Origin: Gari tellinella
Lineage: Eukaryota; Mollusca; Bivalvia; Cardiida; Psammobiidae
Direction: 5' to 3'
DNA: 64,000 nt
Assembly: GCA_922989275.2 (NCBI GenBank)
Contig: OV277869.1
Location: 43,880,189-43,944,188, forward strand
Part shown: positions 31,785-43,042 of the stretch, piece after piece
How the letters are laid out: each line of letters opens with the position of its first letter
Position numbering within the stretch: position 1 is the stretch's first letter
Position numbers and translations under genes: made by a program
The notes under the pieces: model-generated
What the model saw: only the letters and a program-made list of their open reading frames with translations
What the model was told of the DNA's origin: nothing
The model's database searches: none

Positions 31785-32165
31785 TGTTAAGAGGAATATT
31801 TAAAAAATTAAAGTATTTTTGTCTTTTGACAACCCACTAGAAAAGTCGGAACGCCTTTGCTTTGCCGGTCCCCAAATATTCTGGGAAATAATGACATTTT
31901 ACAGTTCATATAGAACCCCGTGAAAAATAGGCTATCTTGGAAAATAATGTGATTTTGACCTCAAAATCGGACTCTGCGTACCTTTTTCAACAGAATAATA
32001 ACGGGCTAGTGCCCCCAAGCCCCCCATGTTCACTTCGAAATGAAAGACAAAATGGTTGCATGTTTACTCTTGCATGGCAACCTGTAGGTAAGGAAGAGCG
32101 TGGGGACCGGCAAAGTAAATTCTATCCGAAAAGTCTCTCAAAGCAATTCTAATGAGAAGTACTGT
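31785..32165. mobile_element. S6 remnant split by another inverted-repeat element
   Basis: S6-like GAGGAATATTTAAAAAATTA and later CAATTCTAATGAGAAG flank a unit at about 31846-32137. That unit's arms are AAAAGTCGGAACGCC with GCTTTGCCGGTCCCCA, and GGGGACCGGCAAAGT with ATCCGAAAAGT. The inner unit is single-copy here. Confidence 0.5.
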
Positions 32166-32500
32166 AAAAACCCTCTATTACCACCACTAAATTTAGCCCG
32201 CCAAATAAATTGTCGTCTGCTATATTTCTCGTCTGCTTCAAGTTTCAAAGTGCTTCAAAGTTGCTCAAAATTGCTGAAAATGTTGTCCGAGTGTCAAACT
32301 GCTTGGATCCGGATGAGACGCCGAGTTACTCGGCGTCTCATCTAGATCCAAGCTGTTTGCATATGGAGCTATAGTCGTGAATGGCAGGCTAAGGGTTAAG
32401 CCAGAATGGTTGCTTCAATAAGATGAAAGTAAAACAGAAAGCTCCTTAGGGAGCTCTTTATTTTATTTTCATCTTGCTTTAAGCTGTCTCCTTCCATTCA
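32166..32500. mobile_element. P4 and T3 remnants with two hairpins
   Basis: ACTGTAAAAACCCTCTATTACC at 32161 is a P4 left end. A core B palindrome (GTCAAACTGCTTGGATCC to GATCCAAGCTGTTTGC) is at 32295-32360 within T3-like text (GTCGTCTGC). A core A-like hairpin (GATGAAAGTAAAACAGAAAG to TTATTTTCATCTTGCTTTAA) is at about 32417-32482. Confidence 0.6.
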
Positions 32501-33633
32501 TATATTATATAGCTTTTATTTAAGTGGTTGTAACAGTGTTCAATCTAGAGCACACCATTACATAATTGTCTCTCATTTTGGGTGCTTTGACGCATTTTTT
32601 ACAAAGCCCGGGGTCAACGTGACGCAATTTGACAAATTTTCGGATCCTACGATTATTTCGGCAAACGTATGTATTCTGGAGTTCACTCGAACACCCCGGA
32701 AATATAAGCGTCGACTGGTACCAGAAATCATATATTTATACTTATTAAGTGTTATCTAATTTACTGTAAACTGGCCAAAGCAGGTACCCGCCATAGACTG
32801 TGAATCAAATTAGTATATCGAACACACTTTCGCGATACATAAATATATAACGTAAACCCGTCAGCCATTTTGTTTGCGTCATTAGATTCTAAGCCGAAAG
32901 TTGTCTGCAATGATAGAAAGAAGCAGATTTCGGACCTTTTCACGCCGAATTCGGCCAATTAAAAGCAAAACAAACACTTCTTATGATCCCCTTGAGGTAA
33001 CATCGATCGCAAGTTCGAGTGAAAATGCCGAAAAGCCTGAAAAATCTGTTACTTAAGTTAAGGTACAGTTGAACGGAAATTTCTCGCCTATTGGTTGACC
33101 AACGAGCGAAACAAAGCTTGGCTTTACTATGACAAAAAGTCAAACAGTATGAAATATTCGTCCTACATACGCACTGGGAAGTCTGACCCCCTTTACAACT
33201 GGTTGTACCAATTTTAGAACATCATCATTTGACAGTCATAATGCCATATGAGCGAGTGTGGAGCACATTTCATGATTTGTAGCATGGAAGACATTTGTGA
33301 GCAGATAAATATTAAACAAAAGGTTCAGCCCACATACAGTCAAAAGAACAATGCATTTAGTTTATGATATGATGATATGAGGAGTGTGTCATGTCTCTGC
33401 AAGTTTGTTACCTTGCTAAGTCTAAGTAATCTATCTTATTTTGACAAGTCTTTTTTTGATAACCCCCATATTTTACTTTTAGAACCATGGGTCAAATTGT
33501 CCCCCAGTGCTGCCAAGCTGGATTGAACACTGTGTAATGTTCAGAGGGGATTAACTGTATCAATTGAGAAATAAAGGGAGATAATGATGGAAAGCTTATG
33601 TTTTACCCTCTGGGTAATCTGGAATTATATTAA
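32501..33633. other. Unique interval with weak minus-strand ORFs
   Basis: Minus-strand frames at 32761-32958 and 32940-33143 overlap. The first contains an ATG in the context ACAAAATGGCTGACGG, typical of animal start sites, reading MADGFTLYIYVSRKCVRY. There is no adjacent consensus donor that closes a convincing exon, so no gene is called. Confidence 0.3.
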
Positions 33634-35219
33634 CAGGCGCGTAGCTACCTGTACGCAAAAAACGCAACTGCGTACACATTGTCCGCAAATATAGAAAACT
33701 TAAAAAGTCTAAAAATGCAATAAAAGTCGTAGGGGGTAGGGGTAGAGATCAAAGGCTGGAAGACAAGCTGTCAGAAAAAACCGTTATCCTAGAATCAATA
33801 ATTTGTTATTTTGAGTCAAATTTTTACATAGTCTTTGAATGCAGAAAACTCTCAGAACGCACCTAAGACCATCTAGGATTAAAAATTTCCCGGGGGAGCA
33901 TGCCCCCGGACCCCTCTAGAGTAAGGGTTTTAAACCAATCAGACGGGGTAAGAATAAGAGATGAATGGCCGGGACACACACACAATATATATATTTATTA
34001 CACCTCGCTTTGAGTTACAATGTTAAATTCCCATAGACCTACAGTTAACATTTTGCATGTCTTTTACATCTATACTGTCACTCTTTATGATATTCTTTTT
34101 GTGACGTCATTCTAAAGGACATGACTTTTTTACTACGTCCGAAAACGTACTGTCAGCCTTGACATGCCAATCGCTATTGGATACATTGGAACGTTTTAAA
34201 GAGTGGTAACTTATAATCAACTTTTGGCATTTTCTGTACAAGTTGCTTCCTTTTGTCCATTCCTTAACGATTTGCCATAATTTCGGAAGAGGATATTTGC
34301 CACCTAGACAATGTAAAGACGCTGTTTCTTCAATTTACTTATCATAACGTTCTTCTTTGTTTACTTGTAATATAATTATAAACAATGTGACGTCGTAAGA
34401 CGGCGACGTCATTTCCCGCGTTATGTACATGTCCGCGCTAAATTAGTGTTCACAACACATTTTATAAAAGACGAATAAAACGATTCCAAAGCCAGGATTG
34501 ATAGGCTCGGTGTAATAAAATAAATATTAGATGTCAGTTTGCGTGACATTCAAATTGTCAACCCTCGAAAACAAGAATGTCACCCTCGGCTACGCCTCGG
34601 GGTGACATGCTGTTTCTCGGGTTGACAATTTGAATGTCACGCAAACTGCCATCTAATATTTATATAATATATATATACAATTAATGTTATGGGGAGTCGA
34701 ATTTTTCATAAAGATTAAAGAATGCTGTTGCCAGATGTTATGTTTCTGTTTAACCCGTTTTGATTGCTCGAAATGCCCTCAGAACCCCCCAAAGCCATCT
34801 ATGAATATTTTTCACCGGAGGAGCATACCGCATTCCAAGTTAGAGTGCGTTCACCAAGTGAATTAAATTTGCCCCTGACGTCGACGTGTGCCCCCTCAAT
34901 CACAGTGTGCTTCATACAGGCCTGTGTTATCATGTTATCAAAACGGAACTTAAATGTAAGTGGTTCTGTTGCAGATCTGAATGTTACTCATTGTCGGTTT
35001 GAAATTAACATCCATGATTTTGTCGTAACGTCAATGTCATTTATTTTTTATTCATTTTTTGCATAGATTTATGTACTTTATCACCTGTTTTGAAGGCGGG
35101 AAATGCCCTCAGAACGCACCAGAGACCATCTAGAAATAAAATTTTCCCGGGGAGCATGCCCCCGGACCCCCCTAGTATAGGAATGCGTACACTTCCTAAT
35201 TGGTCTAGCTACGTCCCTG
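33634..35219. mobile_element. hAT-like element, 1.59 kb, non-coding
   Basis: Termini CAGGCGCGTAGCTACC and GGTCTAGCTACGTCCCTG are inverted repeats, with ATTAA on both outer sides. A GC-rich palindrome CCCGGGGGAGCATGCCCCCG occurs near 33889 and, slightly changed, at 35146; a decayed third copy (CCGGAGGAGCATACCGC) lies at 34815. Each is preceded by a segment like CTCAGAACGCACC. No transposase frame is present. The ORFs at 34684-35066 read through these repeats. Confidence 0.65.
34523..34662. repeat. Long palindrome nested in the hAT-like element
   Basis: AATATTAGATGTCAGTTTGC pairs with GCAAACTGCCATCTAATATT, and GTGACATTCAAATTGTCAAC with GTTGACAATTTGAATGTCAC. The centre TCACCCTCGGCTACGCC folds on GGGGTGA. 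Fully MITE-like. Confidence 0.8.
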
Positions 35220-35335
35220 ATTAATAAAAGCAATTTAAACTGGTTTCGTTTTTTTACTCCTTCACTTCACTGGTGTCATCAGTGTTTTAACAATAACTGT
35301 AGTTTACATTAATTTTCTACTTAAGAAATGAGTGT

Positions 35336-35400
35336 CAAACTGTTTGGATCCTATCCGATGCCGTGTAATGCAGCATCTGATCAGGGTAACAGCTGTTTGT
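35336..35400. repeat. Core B palindrome remnant
   Basis: GTCAAACTGTTTGGATCC with GGGTAACAGCTGTTTG; centre CCGATGCCGTGTAATGC. Flanking sequence shared with 930-985 marks a decayed element. Confidence 0.6.
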
Positions 35401-36130
35401 AAAAAACATTGTACTCAGGGTAAGGCAGTGGAGTAGTTAAAATTTTCGAGTTTTTAACCCTTTCCCCTATAAATATTCTGCTTTACTGTCATCTTTTAAA
35501 CAGTTGCCTTCCAAAAGCAGTATAGACGTGGTTGTAATTATAAGGAGACTTTACTGTGTTATGTCTTATCAGTGATATGCACATCTATGACTGAAAGGCA
35601 GTTTCAGCAGAAAAAAAACCCACATGTTTGTTTAGTCTCTGTGAAAAAAATTATGACTAAGTGATGATGTGTTTACCCTTCTCCTGCTAAGTGAGACAGT
35701 TGACATCAGCAAACAGTTGATCAAGATCAGATACTGAGCTACTGGGCATCAGATCAGGATCCCAAATGTTCCACACTCCTGTCTTAATTCTTGTCAGTAA
35801 AGCCAAAAATAAATTTAAAAAAAAGAAATGGATTCTTTCAACTGGGAATGTATCATGGTAGTGACAGGATGAATTGTCAGGTATATTTACAATTGAACGC
35901 CTGAGTAACTCAAGCATGGAGCATCCACTTGCAAATCAGATCTCAGAATAGATTCCAAGCCTGCTCAATCTCTCCACCCTATATATTCCACAATAGAAAT
36001 GCTTTTTTCGTGTTTTTGTCTAGCAATGACTAAGGAGTGAAAGCCATATTAACTAGATGTTACTTTTCCCTTGACACTTTTATCATCTTGTCAGCTTCAA
36101 ATTTTGGATTTAGCTCCAACATCAAGTGGT
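35401..36130. other. Non-coding interval
   Basis: No gene recognised. A partial core B palindrome (GCAAACAGTTGATCAAGATC to CAGGATCCCAAATGTT) lies at 35708-35770. A pyrimidine-rich acceptor-like run (CATCTTGTCAG) at 36089-36099 is followed directly by a SINE. Confidence 0.4.
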
Positions 36131-36395
36131 GGCCTCCGTTCATGGCTGAGTGGTTATAGTCACTGGGAATGACAATCACTTTCTCCTCACCACCACGGGT
36201 TCGAATCCCGGTCTGGGCACTTCAGATCTTTTCAAATTGGAAAGCCTTACGGCTGGCTTGTGGAAAGTTGGTGGTTCTACTCTTGCCAATTGGTGCATGA
36301 AACAGTGTAGAAAGGGCCTTTGGGTCTTCCACCACCTGTAATTAGCTAGATGCCTTGATATGACTGAAATACTGTTAAAAGAAATACAAAATCTT
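36131..36395 (+). repeat. tRNA-derived SINE with Meta-type domain
   Basis: The 5' tRNA-like part has an A box (ATGGCTGAGTGGTTA) and a B box (GGTTCGAATCC) in the right spacing. Downstream, GGAAAGTTGGTGGTTCTAC and CTTCCACCACC with TATGAC near the 3' end match the conserved central domain of bivalve Meta-SINEs. The 3' end is ACTGTTAAAAGAAATACAAAATC. TCAAGT flanks both sides as a possible target duplication. It would be transcribed by RNA polymerase III and mobilised by a LINE. Confidence 0.8.
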
Positions 36396-36572
36396 CAAGT
36401 TTTAATTTTAGTTACTCAAAATGAGTACTACACCAACTAAACTTGGAATACATTTGTATATAACTATATATCCAGTCAAAATTTGTGGAGAGAATCAGCA
36501 CATTTAATTCCGTGAAATTTTTATTACCTATATCCCTCATGGAAATGTCTTTTATTGCCTCGTTCCTGTCCA

Positions 36573-36810
36573 GGGGCTCGTTTCATAAAACTTTGTATGA
36601 CAAAAACGGTCGTATGTCAAATCTTTAAAATACATTTTAATTTCTGATTTCTCTATCTGATCCTGTCTTGTGACATCTCTTTGGAATCGTCTTTTCAAGA
36701 TGATTCCAAAAAGATGTCACAAGACAGGATTAGATGGAGAAATAAATAATAATTGAGACTTTTATAATCTGACACAAATCTGGTACAAAGTTTTATGAAA
36801 CTTAGGCCCC
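36573..36810. mobile_element. X8 MITE
   Basis: GGGGCTCGTTTCATAAAACT and AGTTTTATGAAACTTAGGCC with GCCCC at the extreme. Central hairpin GATCCTGTCTTGTGACATC and GATGTCACAAGACAGGATTA. This short form lacks the 1.4-kb insertion seen in the copy at 14134. Confidence 0.8.
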
Positions 36811-37127
36811 TCCCTATTCCTGTGTAGCTTTTCTTCAGTGTACAATACTGATTGTTTGAATAGTTAATGATGACACCTGACATTTGCAGAATTTCTTCAG
36901 TATACTAGCTGTTCTTACAATTTGTGTACAACACATCTTTTGCTGAGAAATTTCAATAGATCAGGTGTCTCTGTTTAGTGCTGATTTCTAAGAAATAAAT
37001 GCCAGTTCCATGCAGACATGTTTGTTTAAACGTCTTTTTATCTGCTATTGCTTATCAGAAACCTGTTATCTACTTTATTCAATACATCAACATTGGTAAC
37101 ATAAAACCTGTATTCACAGAGTACCAA
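36811..37127. other. No gene called
   Basis: A good acceptor (CTGCTATTGCTTATCAG, ending 37060) is followed by 37 nt open in all frames and a donor TTG|GTAACA, too short to judge. Confidence 0.3.
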
Positions 37128-37543
37128 GGGGAATATTGGAAAAACTAAAATCTCTATGTCTGCATTAACTCTTTCCTCCCTGAAACTTTAAATGGACAAT
37201 TCCAGTTTCCATTTTAGTCTAGTCCATTTCTGACTTTTAATGGTTGTTTTTGTCAATGTTTGGCATTATGTCAAACAGTGAAGACCCTGATCAGAGGGCT
37301 CCTTTCGGAGCCCTCTGATCTGGGCCTTCACTGTTTGCACAGGACAAGTGTACAATTCACATGTACACTGTTTGAAAAGGACGCCTATATGCGGGACTAG
37401 GGCTCAAAGGGTTAAACCTTATGGTGCTAATTAATACTTACTAGAAGCATCTCTTTGACACACCATAGGACTTAGTGCTGACAGAAAAGAAAACAAAATG
37501 TTGGAAAACTTGAGTTCTCTCTCTAGGCTCTTATCTGGAGTCC
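37128..37543. mobile_element. S6 MITE split by a T2
   Basis: The left part (CAGAGTACCAAGGGGAATAT, CTATGTCTGCA) ends at a TTAA. The right part (ACCTTATGGTGCTAATTAA, GGCTCTTATCTGGAGTCCTG) resumes after the T2. The target lies in the S6 motif TGCATTAAACC. Confidence 0.75.
37165..37415 (+). mobile_element. T2 MITE nested in S6
   Basis: TTAACTCTTTCCTCCCTGAA to GGGCTCAAAGGGTTAA, TTAA at both ends. Core B has centre GGCTCCTTTCGGAGCC. Nearly identical to the copies at 9180 and 54613. Confidence 0.85.
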
Positions 37544-37554
37544 TGGGTACGTCC

Positions 37555-37697
37555 ATGCGTATGAAGCCTTTGAGTTGAATCTGAAGTTGTTCTCAAGCAT
37601 TTGATTGGTCAGATTTGAGCCAAGGCTCAAATCTGAACAATCAAATGCTTGAGAACAAATTTAATGTAGAATCAACTAAAACGTTTTATAACCGTTG
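37555..37697. mobile_element. K7 palindromic MITE
   Basis: TATGAAGCCTTTGAGTTGAA, inner palindrome TGAGCCAAGGCTCAAATC, closing ACGTTTTATAACC. It abuts the S6 element before it. Confidence 0.7.
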
Positions 37698-37699
37698 AG

Positions 37700-38560
37700 T
37701 CGGAATTCATTTAGGCAAAATATGTGTGGACAGACTTTGCAACAGGCACTAGATTAATTCAGAACAAAATTTAAGCAGAAAGCTTCTGTAGAAGCTTTTC
37801 TTTACTTTAGTCCTGTATTAAGCAGTCACCAGTTACTGAGTTACGTCTTGAGAGAGTACCATGCTATTTCACTGAATGGTGCACAACATAGGTTCGACTG
37901 TATATACCTATAGGTAAAATCTGAATCACTGAAGGACATTTTTCTCTGAAATGTAGACATATCCTTACAATGGCTGACTGATTGGTAATTTTGAAAATAA
38001 TGTTCTTTAAATTTGAAAAAAGAAGCAAATAAATGAAAAAGTTACACTACTAACCGCTTGCATTGTTTTATGGATGTCGAAATTAATGATTAGTGTCATG
38101 CAGGTTTTATGTATTCTTTCTGTGGTCTAGGATAAAACCACATTATGGAGACGGCTTTGTTTTATTGTCGAAAGGGCATTAAACTCTTTGCATGCTGGGG
38201 ATGAATAATTGAAATAGTTAACTGTTGCAAACAGCTTGGATCCAGACTTGATGGGTCCTGATCTGGATCTAAATTGTTTGACTTTCAGATCCAAAATCTG
38301 TAAAACTTGTTTTGAGAAAATGATGCATTTATTCGGGGCTTGAATTACGACAAAATGACAGTTTAAAGTTGTTTGGGAAAAATGGGGGTAGATAATGCAA
38401 CAGATTACATGTGTGGGCGTTATAGCTGATAAACAATTCAGCTTCAATGTCTTGGAAAATTATTGAGTTTTGCAGAAATTAAAAATCTGAGTGTCAAACA
38501 GTTTGAATCCAGATCAGGCCCCACATTTGTTGGGCCTGATCTTGATCCAAACTGTTTGCA
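37700..38560. other. Interval with worn core A and core B hairpins
   Basis: 37765-37818 has a core A-like hairpin (AATTTAAGCAGAAAGCTTC to GAAGCTTTTC). 38224-38282 and 38493-38560 are core B palindromes (for example GTCAAACAGTTTGAATCC to GATCCAAACTGTTTGC) in T3-like flanks (AACTCTTTGCATGCTGG at 38191). The minus ORF 38127-38447 reads these repeats. Confidence 0.6.
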
Positions 38561-38868
38561 AAAGTTGTTAACAATTTTAATACGTTACCATTAAAATTGT
38601 TGCGAAATAGTATGACATTTTTGTAGATAATGCACGGATTATTCGGATTATTCGTGTGGATGTCAAAACTGATAAACATGTCAACATCAATGATTCAATA
38701 GCTGAATCATAGAGCTATAAACTTCATGGCAGGAAAACTCCCTGCGAGAGCTGATTTTTCATTTTGACTTATTTTCTGTTAAACATATTTTGAAATCTTG
38801 GATTTAATGGAATGAGTCAGTTTATTGCATCACTGTTTAAGGCAGTGACTAGTCTAAGTGTTGATGTT

Positions 38869-39096
38869 TTAACCCTTTACCCATTAAGGCGCCTTTTAGC
38901 ACATTCAATTTATTCATCCACTGTAGAAAATAGTCCCAATTTATACAGTCAGAATCATAGGAAATATTTTCTACATCTTAGCAGATGGTAGATTAAAGCA
39001 AGCTGAAAGTGAAACAGAATTTACTTTCAACCTGCTTTAAGTGGTCACCTGTCTTCAAAACTGGAAACAGACTATATGGGGTACATGCAGGGTTAA
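38869..39096 (-). mobile_element. T1 MITE, reverse, palindrome centre deleted
   Basis: TTAACCCTTTACCCATTAAG to GTACATGCAGGGTTAA. The core reads AAAGCAAGCTGAAAGTGAAA then directly TTTACTTTCAACCTGC, so the GC-rich centre is gone. Confidence 0.7.
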
Positions 39097-39628
39097 ATCA
39101 TATCATCAAGCATTTTACAGGGTTTTGATTAGTCATGACCAGTAACTCCATAATTATGCCTCAAGTTCATTACTCCACTGCAGAAAATAGTTCCAATATA
39201 AACAGTGATGAATATCAACCCTTTTTTGTAGTTAGTCAGAGAAAACCCTGAAAATTAAGTCATGAAATTCTGTATAAAGAAATTATCAAAAACAATTTTA
39301 TGAGCATTATGTTGGCAAAGAGTTTAATGGATTCAATTAGATGCCAAAAACACTGGTTAGGATCATATATATTTGACACTTGCTTTATCTAAAACGACAT
39401 AGTAATTAAGGATAAGAGTTACAATTGGTACCCTTTTATCATTGGTGAAAAGCTCTCGTAAGCTCAAATTCATTGGAGTTTTTAAAAAAAGCGCAGTAGG
39501 AGGAACACAGTTTTTACTTTCTTGTATAACTGCGATACGGGACAACATCTCACTCTTCCTTCTTATACAACTCAGTTCAGTTTATGTTTTACTACTATCT
39601 AGAAAAGACTTGATGCCATTTCAATGTT
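39097..39628. other. Interval with opposed short ORFs
   Basis: Frames of about 60-70 codons are open on both strands around 39363-39660. The minus-strand one reads NCVPPTALFLKTPMNL, the plus-strand one KSSRKLKFIGVFKKSA. Neither has splice signals that convince. Confidence 0.3.
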
Positions 39629-40110
39629 TTAACCCATTACCCTATGCAGCCTGCTTCTAGTTTTAGAAATAGATGATCAACTAAAGCAGTTTGAATTTAA
39701 AGTAAGGCAAAATTCCTCATTACTTTCAGCCTGCTTTAACCCTTTCCTCCCTGAATCTTCAAACGGACAATTCTAGTTTTCAATTTAGTCTAGCTCATTT
39801 TTGACTTTCCAGGGTTGATATTTACAATATTTGTCAAAATGACAAACAGTGTAGACCCTGTTCAGAGGGCTCCTTAAGGAGCCCTCTGATCAGGGTCTAC
39901 ACTGTTTGCACAGCACTAGTGTACTCCTCACAGGTACACTGTTTGCAAATGACGCAAATATGCGTGACTAGGGTTCAAAGAGTTAAGCTACCATCTATTA
40001 GAAATTAGACATATTTCTTATGGTTTGTTGTTTAATGAGTGTAATAAAGTAGAACTATTTTCATTTGAGAAATAGATAAAGGTATAAAAAGGCATTTTTA
40101 TGGGGTAATA
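39629..40110 (+). mobile_element. T1 element interrupted by a T2
   Basis: TTAACCCATTACCCTATGC to TATGGGGTAATATTA. The palindrome is short, and the right arm ends GCCTGCTTTAA where the T2 begins; T1 resumes at 39987 with GCTACCATC. The target is the last TTAA of core A. Confidence 0.75.
39736..39986 (+). mobile_element. T2 MITE nested in T1
   Basis: TTAACCCTTTCCTCCCTGAA to GGGTTCAAAGAGTTAA. Core B is the GTGTAGACC variant with centre GGCTCCTTAAGGAGCC, perfect over its arms. Confidence 0.85.
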
Positions 40111-40343
40111 TTATAATGGATATGATAATTATGTAACATTTACTACTTGTAGATACTTGAAAGAAACTTGAACAATGCATAATTCGGTTGAAATATTCCT
40201 GCTCAGTCCACAGCATGGTTTCAGTGAGGTCAAGTATAAAACTAGGGACATAGACAATATATTTAATATATTCATACACATGGTCAATGTTTAAGCTCAA
40301 TTGTCAGCTTCACAGGTGTCCCTTGTTCATGCATGCCTAAGCC

Positions 40344-40698
40344 TCAACCCTTTATCCCTTTACTCCATGTCTTGGTTTTAATGTTGATTATAGATGGCTG
40401 CTTAAAGTAAGTTAAATGTAAAGCAGAATGCACCTTAATGCAGATAGCTGCTTTAAGCAGGTTGAAAGTAAAGCAGAATGTGTCTTATGGCTCATTTGGC
40501 TTTACTTTCATTCTTCTTTAAGCTACCATCTGCTATGATGTAGGAAATTATTTCTTCTGTTGCTCTGTCATTAATTAATGTATAAAATGGAACTATTTCC
40601 TTCAGAAGGAAAAAATAAATAAATTCGAAAAAAAAAAAATGAATTCGTAAAAAATTGAATGAATTTGTAAAAAGTTGTATCTATGGAGTAATGGGTTA
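40344..40698 (+). mobile_element. T1 element with a duplicated left arm
   Basis: After ACCCTTTATCCCTTTACTCC the left core A arm appears twice (TTAAAGTAAGTTAAATGTAA near 40401 and TTTAAGCAGGTTGAAAGTAA near 40452) before one returning arm. The right end has an A-rich expansion with a repeated GAATTCGTAAAA motif and closes at GGAGTAATGGGTTA. Confidence 0.7.
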
Positions 40699-41138
40699 TA
40701 ACCACTTGAAATAGACTGTGAGGTAATTGGTTTTAATTAAGGACAGCAGACAGGTGGCTACTTAATGATAGACAAAATTAAGTGATGCAAAATGCTCCCC
40801 TTTGGTAAATTCTGTATTACTTTTGTCCTGCATTAAGGATTTGCTTGTCTATAAGTATGTTCATGTTACTTCATTATATATGAAGATTGCAGTATCAGTT
40901 CTCTATAATGTATTAATGAATGGTAAAATTGACAAGGGCAAAGAGTTTTGGCGATAGGTCAATTCTATTATTGATGGCATGATCATTTGCGTCCCTAACA
41001 TAAATGAATGTTGAACTTGATATTTATGATATGTGGTTATTCACACTTCCTTGAACTTTCATTGGATTTTATGATAAGTAGTTTTAGAAATACATGTTTT
41101 GATTAACCATTCATACAAAATATGCATTTGCATTCTGA
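40699..41138. other. Non-coding interval
   Basis: A hairpin remnant GTGATGCAAAATGCTCCCC to CTGTATTACTTTTGTCCTGC at about 40783-40832. No gene. Confidence 0.4.
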
Positions 41139-41166
41139 ACCCATTACCCCATAGCCCGTTTCTAGT

Positions 41167-43042
41167 TATGCCCCCAGAATCTACGATTCGGGGGCATATA
41201 GTTTTTGTCATGTCTGTTGGTTCGTCCGTCCGTCCGTCTGTCCGTCCGCACAACCGAAATGGGTAAGAGGGCCTTTTCTGGCCAGATAACGGTAAACATA
41301 ACAAAAGAAGACAATAGAGTTCATTCCGTAACAATAGAATAAGGGGCCGTGGCCCGTTATTCAAACAAAAGAAAATAACAAAAGAAAAGGCCCTCTAACC
41401 CATTTCGGTGGCACGTCCGTCCGTCCGTCCGTCCGTCTGTCTGTGCCAAAAACCTTAACCTTGGCTATAACTCTTGCATTTTTGTACCTGGACCTTTTAT
41501 ACTTGGCATGTGTCTTCCCTGTATCAAGACCTTTCCATCCATACAAACCTTTTTGACCTTGTGACCTTGACCTTGACATTTGACCTACTTTTGTAAAAAT
41601 CTTTAAATGGCTATAACATTTGCACCAGTAGGCCCAGGGCTTTCATATTTTGTATGTATATTTCTTTTGTCAAGACCTTTCCAACCATACCAACATCTTT
41701 GACCATGTGACCTTGACCTTGACCTTTGACCTATTTAATCAAACTTTAACCAAAAACCTTAACCTTGGCTATAACTTTTGCATTTTTAAACCTGGGCCTT
41801 TTATACTTGGCATGTGTATTCCTCATGGCAAGACCTTTCCAACCATATTAAACTTTTTGACCTTGTGACCTTGACCTTGAAATTTGACCTACTTTTGTAA
41901 AAATCTTTAAATGGCTATAACATTTGCACCAGTAGGCCCAGGGCTTTCATATTTTGTATGTATATTTCTTGTGTCAAGACCTTTCCAACCATACCAACAT
42001 CTTTGAATATGCGACCTTGACCTTGACCTTTGACCTATTTAATCAAACTTTAACCAAAAACCTTAACATTGGCTATAACTTTTGCATTTTTGCACCTGGG
42101 CATTTTATACTTGGCATGTGTATTCCTCATGGCAAGACCTTTCCAACCATACAAAACTTTTGACCTTGTGACCTTGACATTTGACCTTCTTTTGTAAAAA
42201 TCTTTAAATTGCTATAACATTTGCACCAGTTAGCATAGGGCTTTAATGTTTTGTATGTATGTTTTGTGTCAAGACCTTTCCAACCATACCAACATCTTTG
42301 ACCATGTGACCTTGACCTCGATCTTTGACCTATTTAATCAAAAACCTTAACCTTGGATATAACTTTTGCATTTTTGCACCTTGGCCTTTTATACTTGACA
42401 TGTGTTTTCCCTTTCTAACCATACAAAACATTTTGACCTTGTGACCTTGACATTTGACCTACTTTTGTTGAAATCTTTAAATGGCTATAACATTTGCACC
42501 AGTAGGGCCTACGGCTTTCATATTTTGTTTATATATTTCTTGTGTCAAGACCTTTCCAACCATACCTACGTTTTTGCCCTTGTGACCTTGACCTTTGACC
42601 TTTATTTGTATAAATCTTTATACGCCTATAACATTTGAACCAGTAGGCCTAGAGCTTCCATACTTTATATGTTTCTTGTGTTAAGACTTCTCCAACCATG
42701 TCAATGTTTCTTTACCCTACGACCATGACTTTTGACCTACTTTTGCAAATAAGCATTACATTACAGAACATGATGCTGGCTGGGGGCATTTGTGTTTCAC
42801 AAACACATTGCTTTTCATCTGATCATCACCAAACTTTCTGAAAATGTTTGTTGACATAAAATGGAGACCAATTTGGATAACCAGCGGCACCAATTAATGC
42901 TAGGCCCTTTGGAGTAATGGCCCTGGAAGTCCTCAAAATGGCGCTCCACTACAGTTTCAGCTCTCTAACTTTTACGTTTGATAGTCTGGATTCCCCTCCC
43001 TGTATCATCGGGGGCATTCGTGTAACTGGGACACGCTCTTGT
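41167..43042 (+). mobile_element. Helentron-like (pearl-type) element, copy B, 1.88 kb
   Basis: Same 5' hairpin (TATGCCCCCAGAATCTACG), GTCCGTCC microsatellite, nested inverted repeat (41253-41408), core array and tail as copy A, ending GGGACACGCTCTTGT. About four dimeric core units: CTTTAAATGG or CTTTAAATTG at 41601, 41905, 42202 and 42475. The host T1 sequence on either side joins as TCTAGT and TTTGA, giving the usual T1 text with no duplicated bases. That fixes the boundaries to within one T. Confidence 0.8.

Noticed and set aside
33233..33285. Possible terminal exon (MPYERVWSTFHDL then stop) in phase with 31402-31531
   Set aside because: Acceptor is weak, the segment is very short, and the nearest AATAAA is about 280 bp away; support is no better than chance.
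36131..36220. Functional tRNA gene
   Set aside because: A and B boxes are good, but the stems do not pair as a tRNA and a SINE body follows.
38127..38447. 106-codon minus-strand ORF
   Set aside because: Reads through worn core B palindromes; composition matches the repeat.
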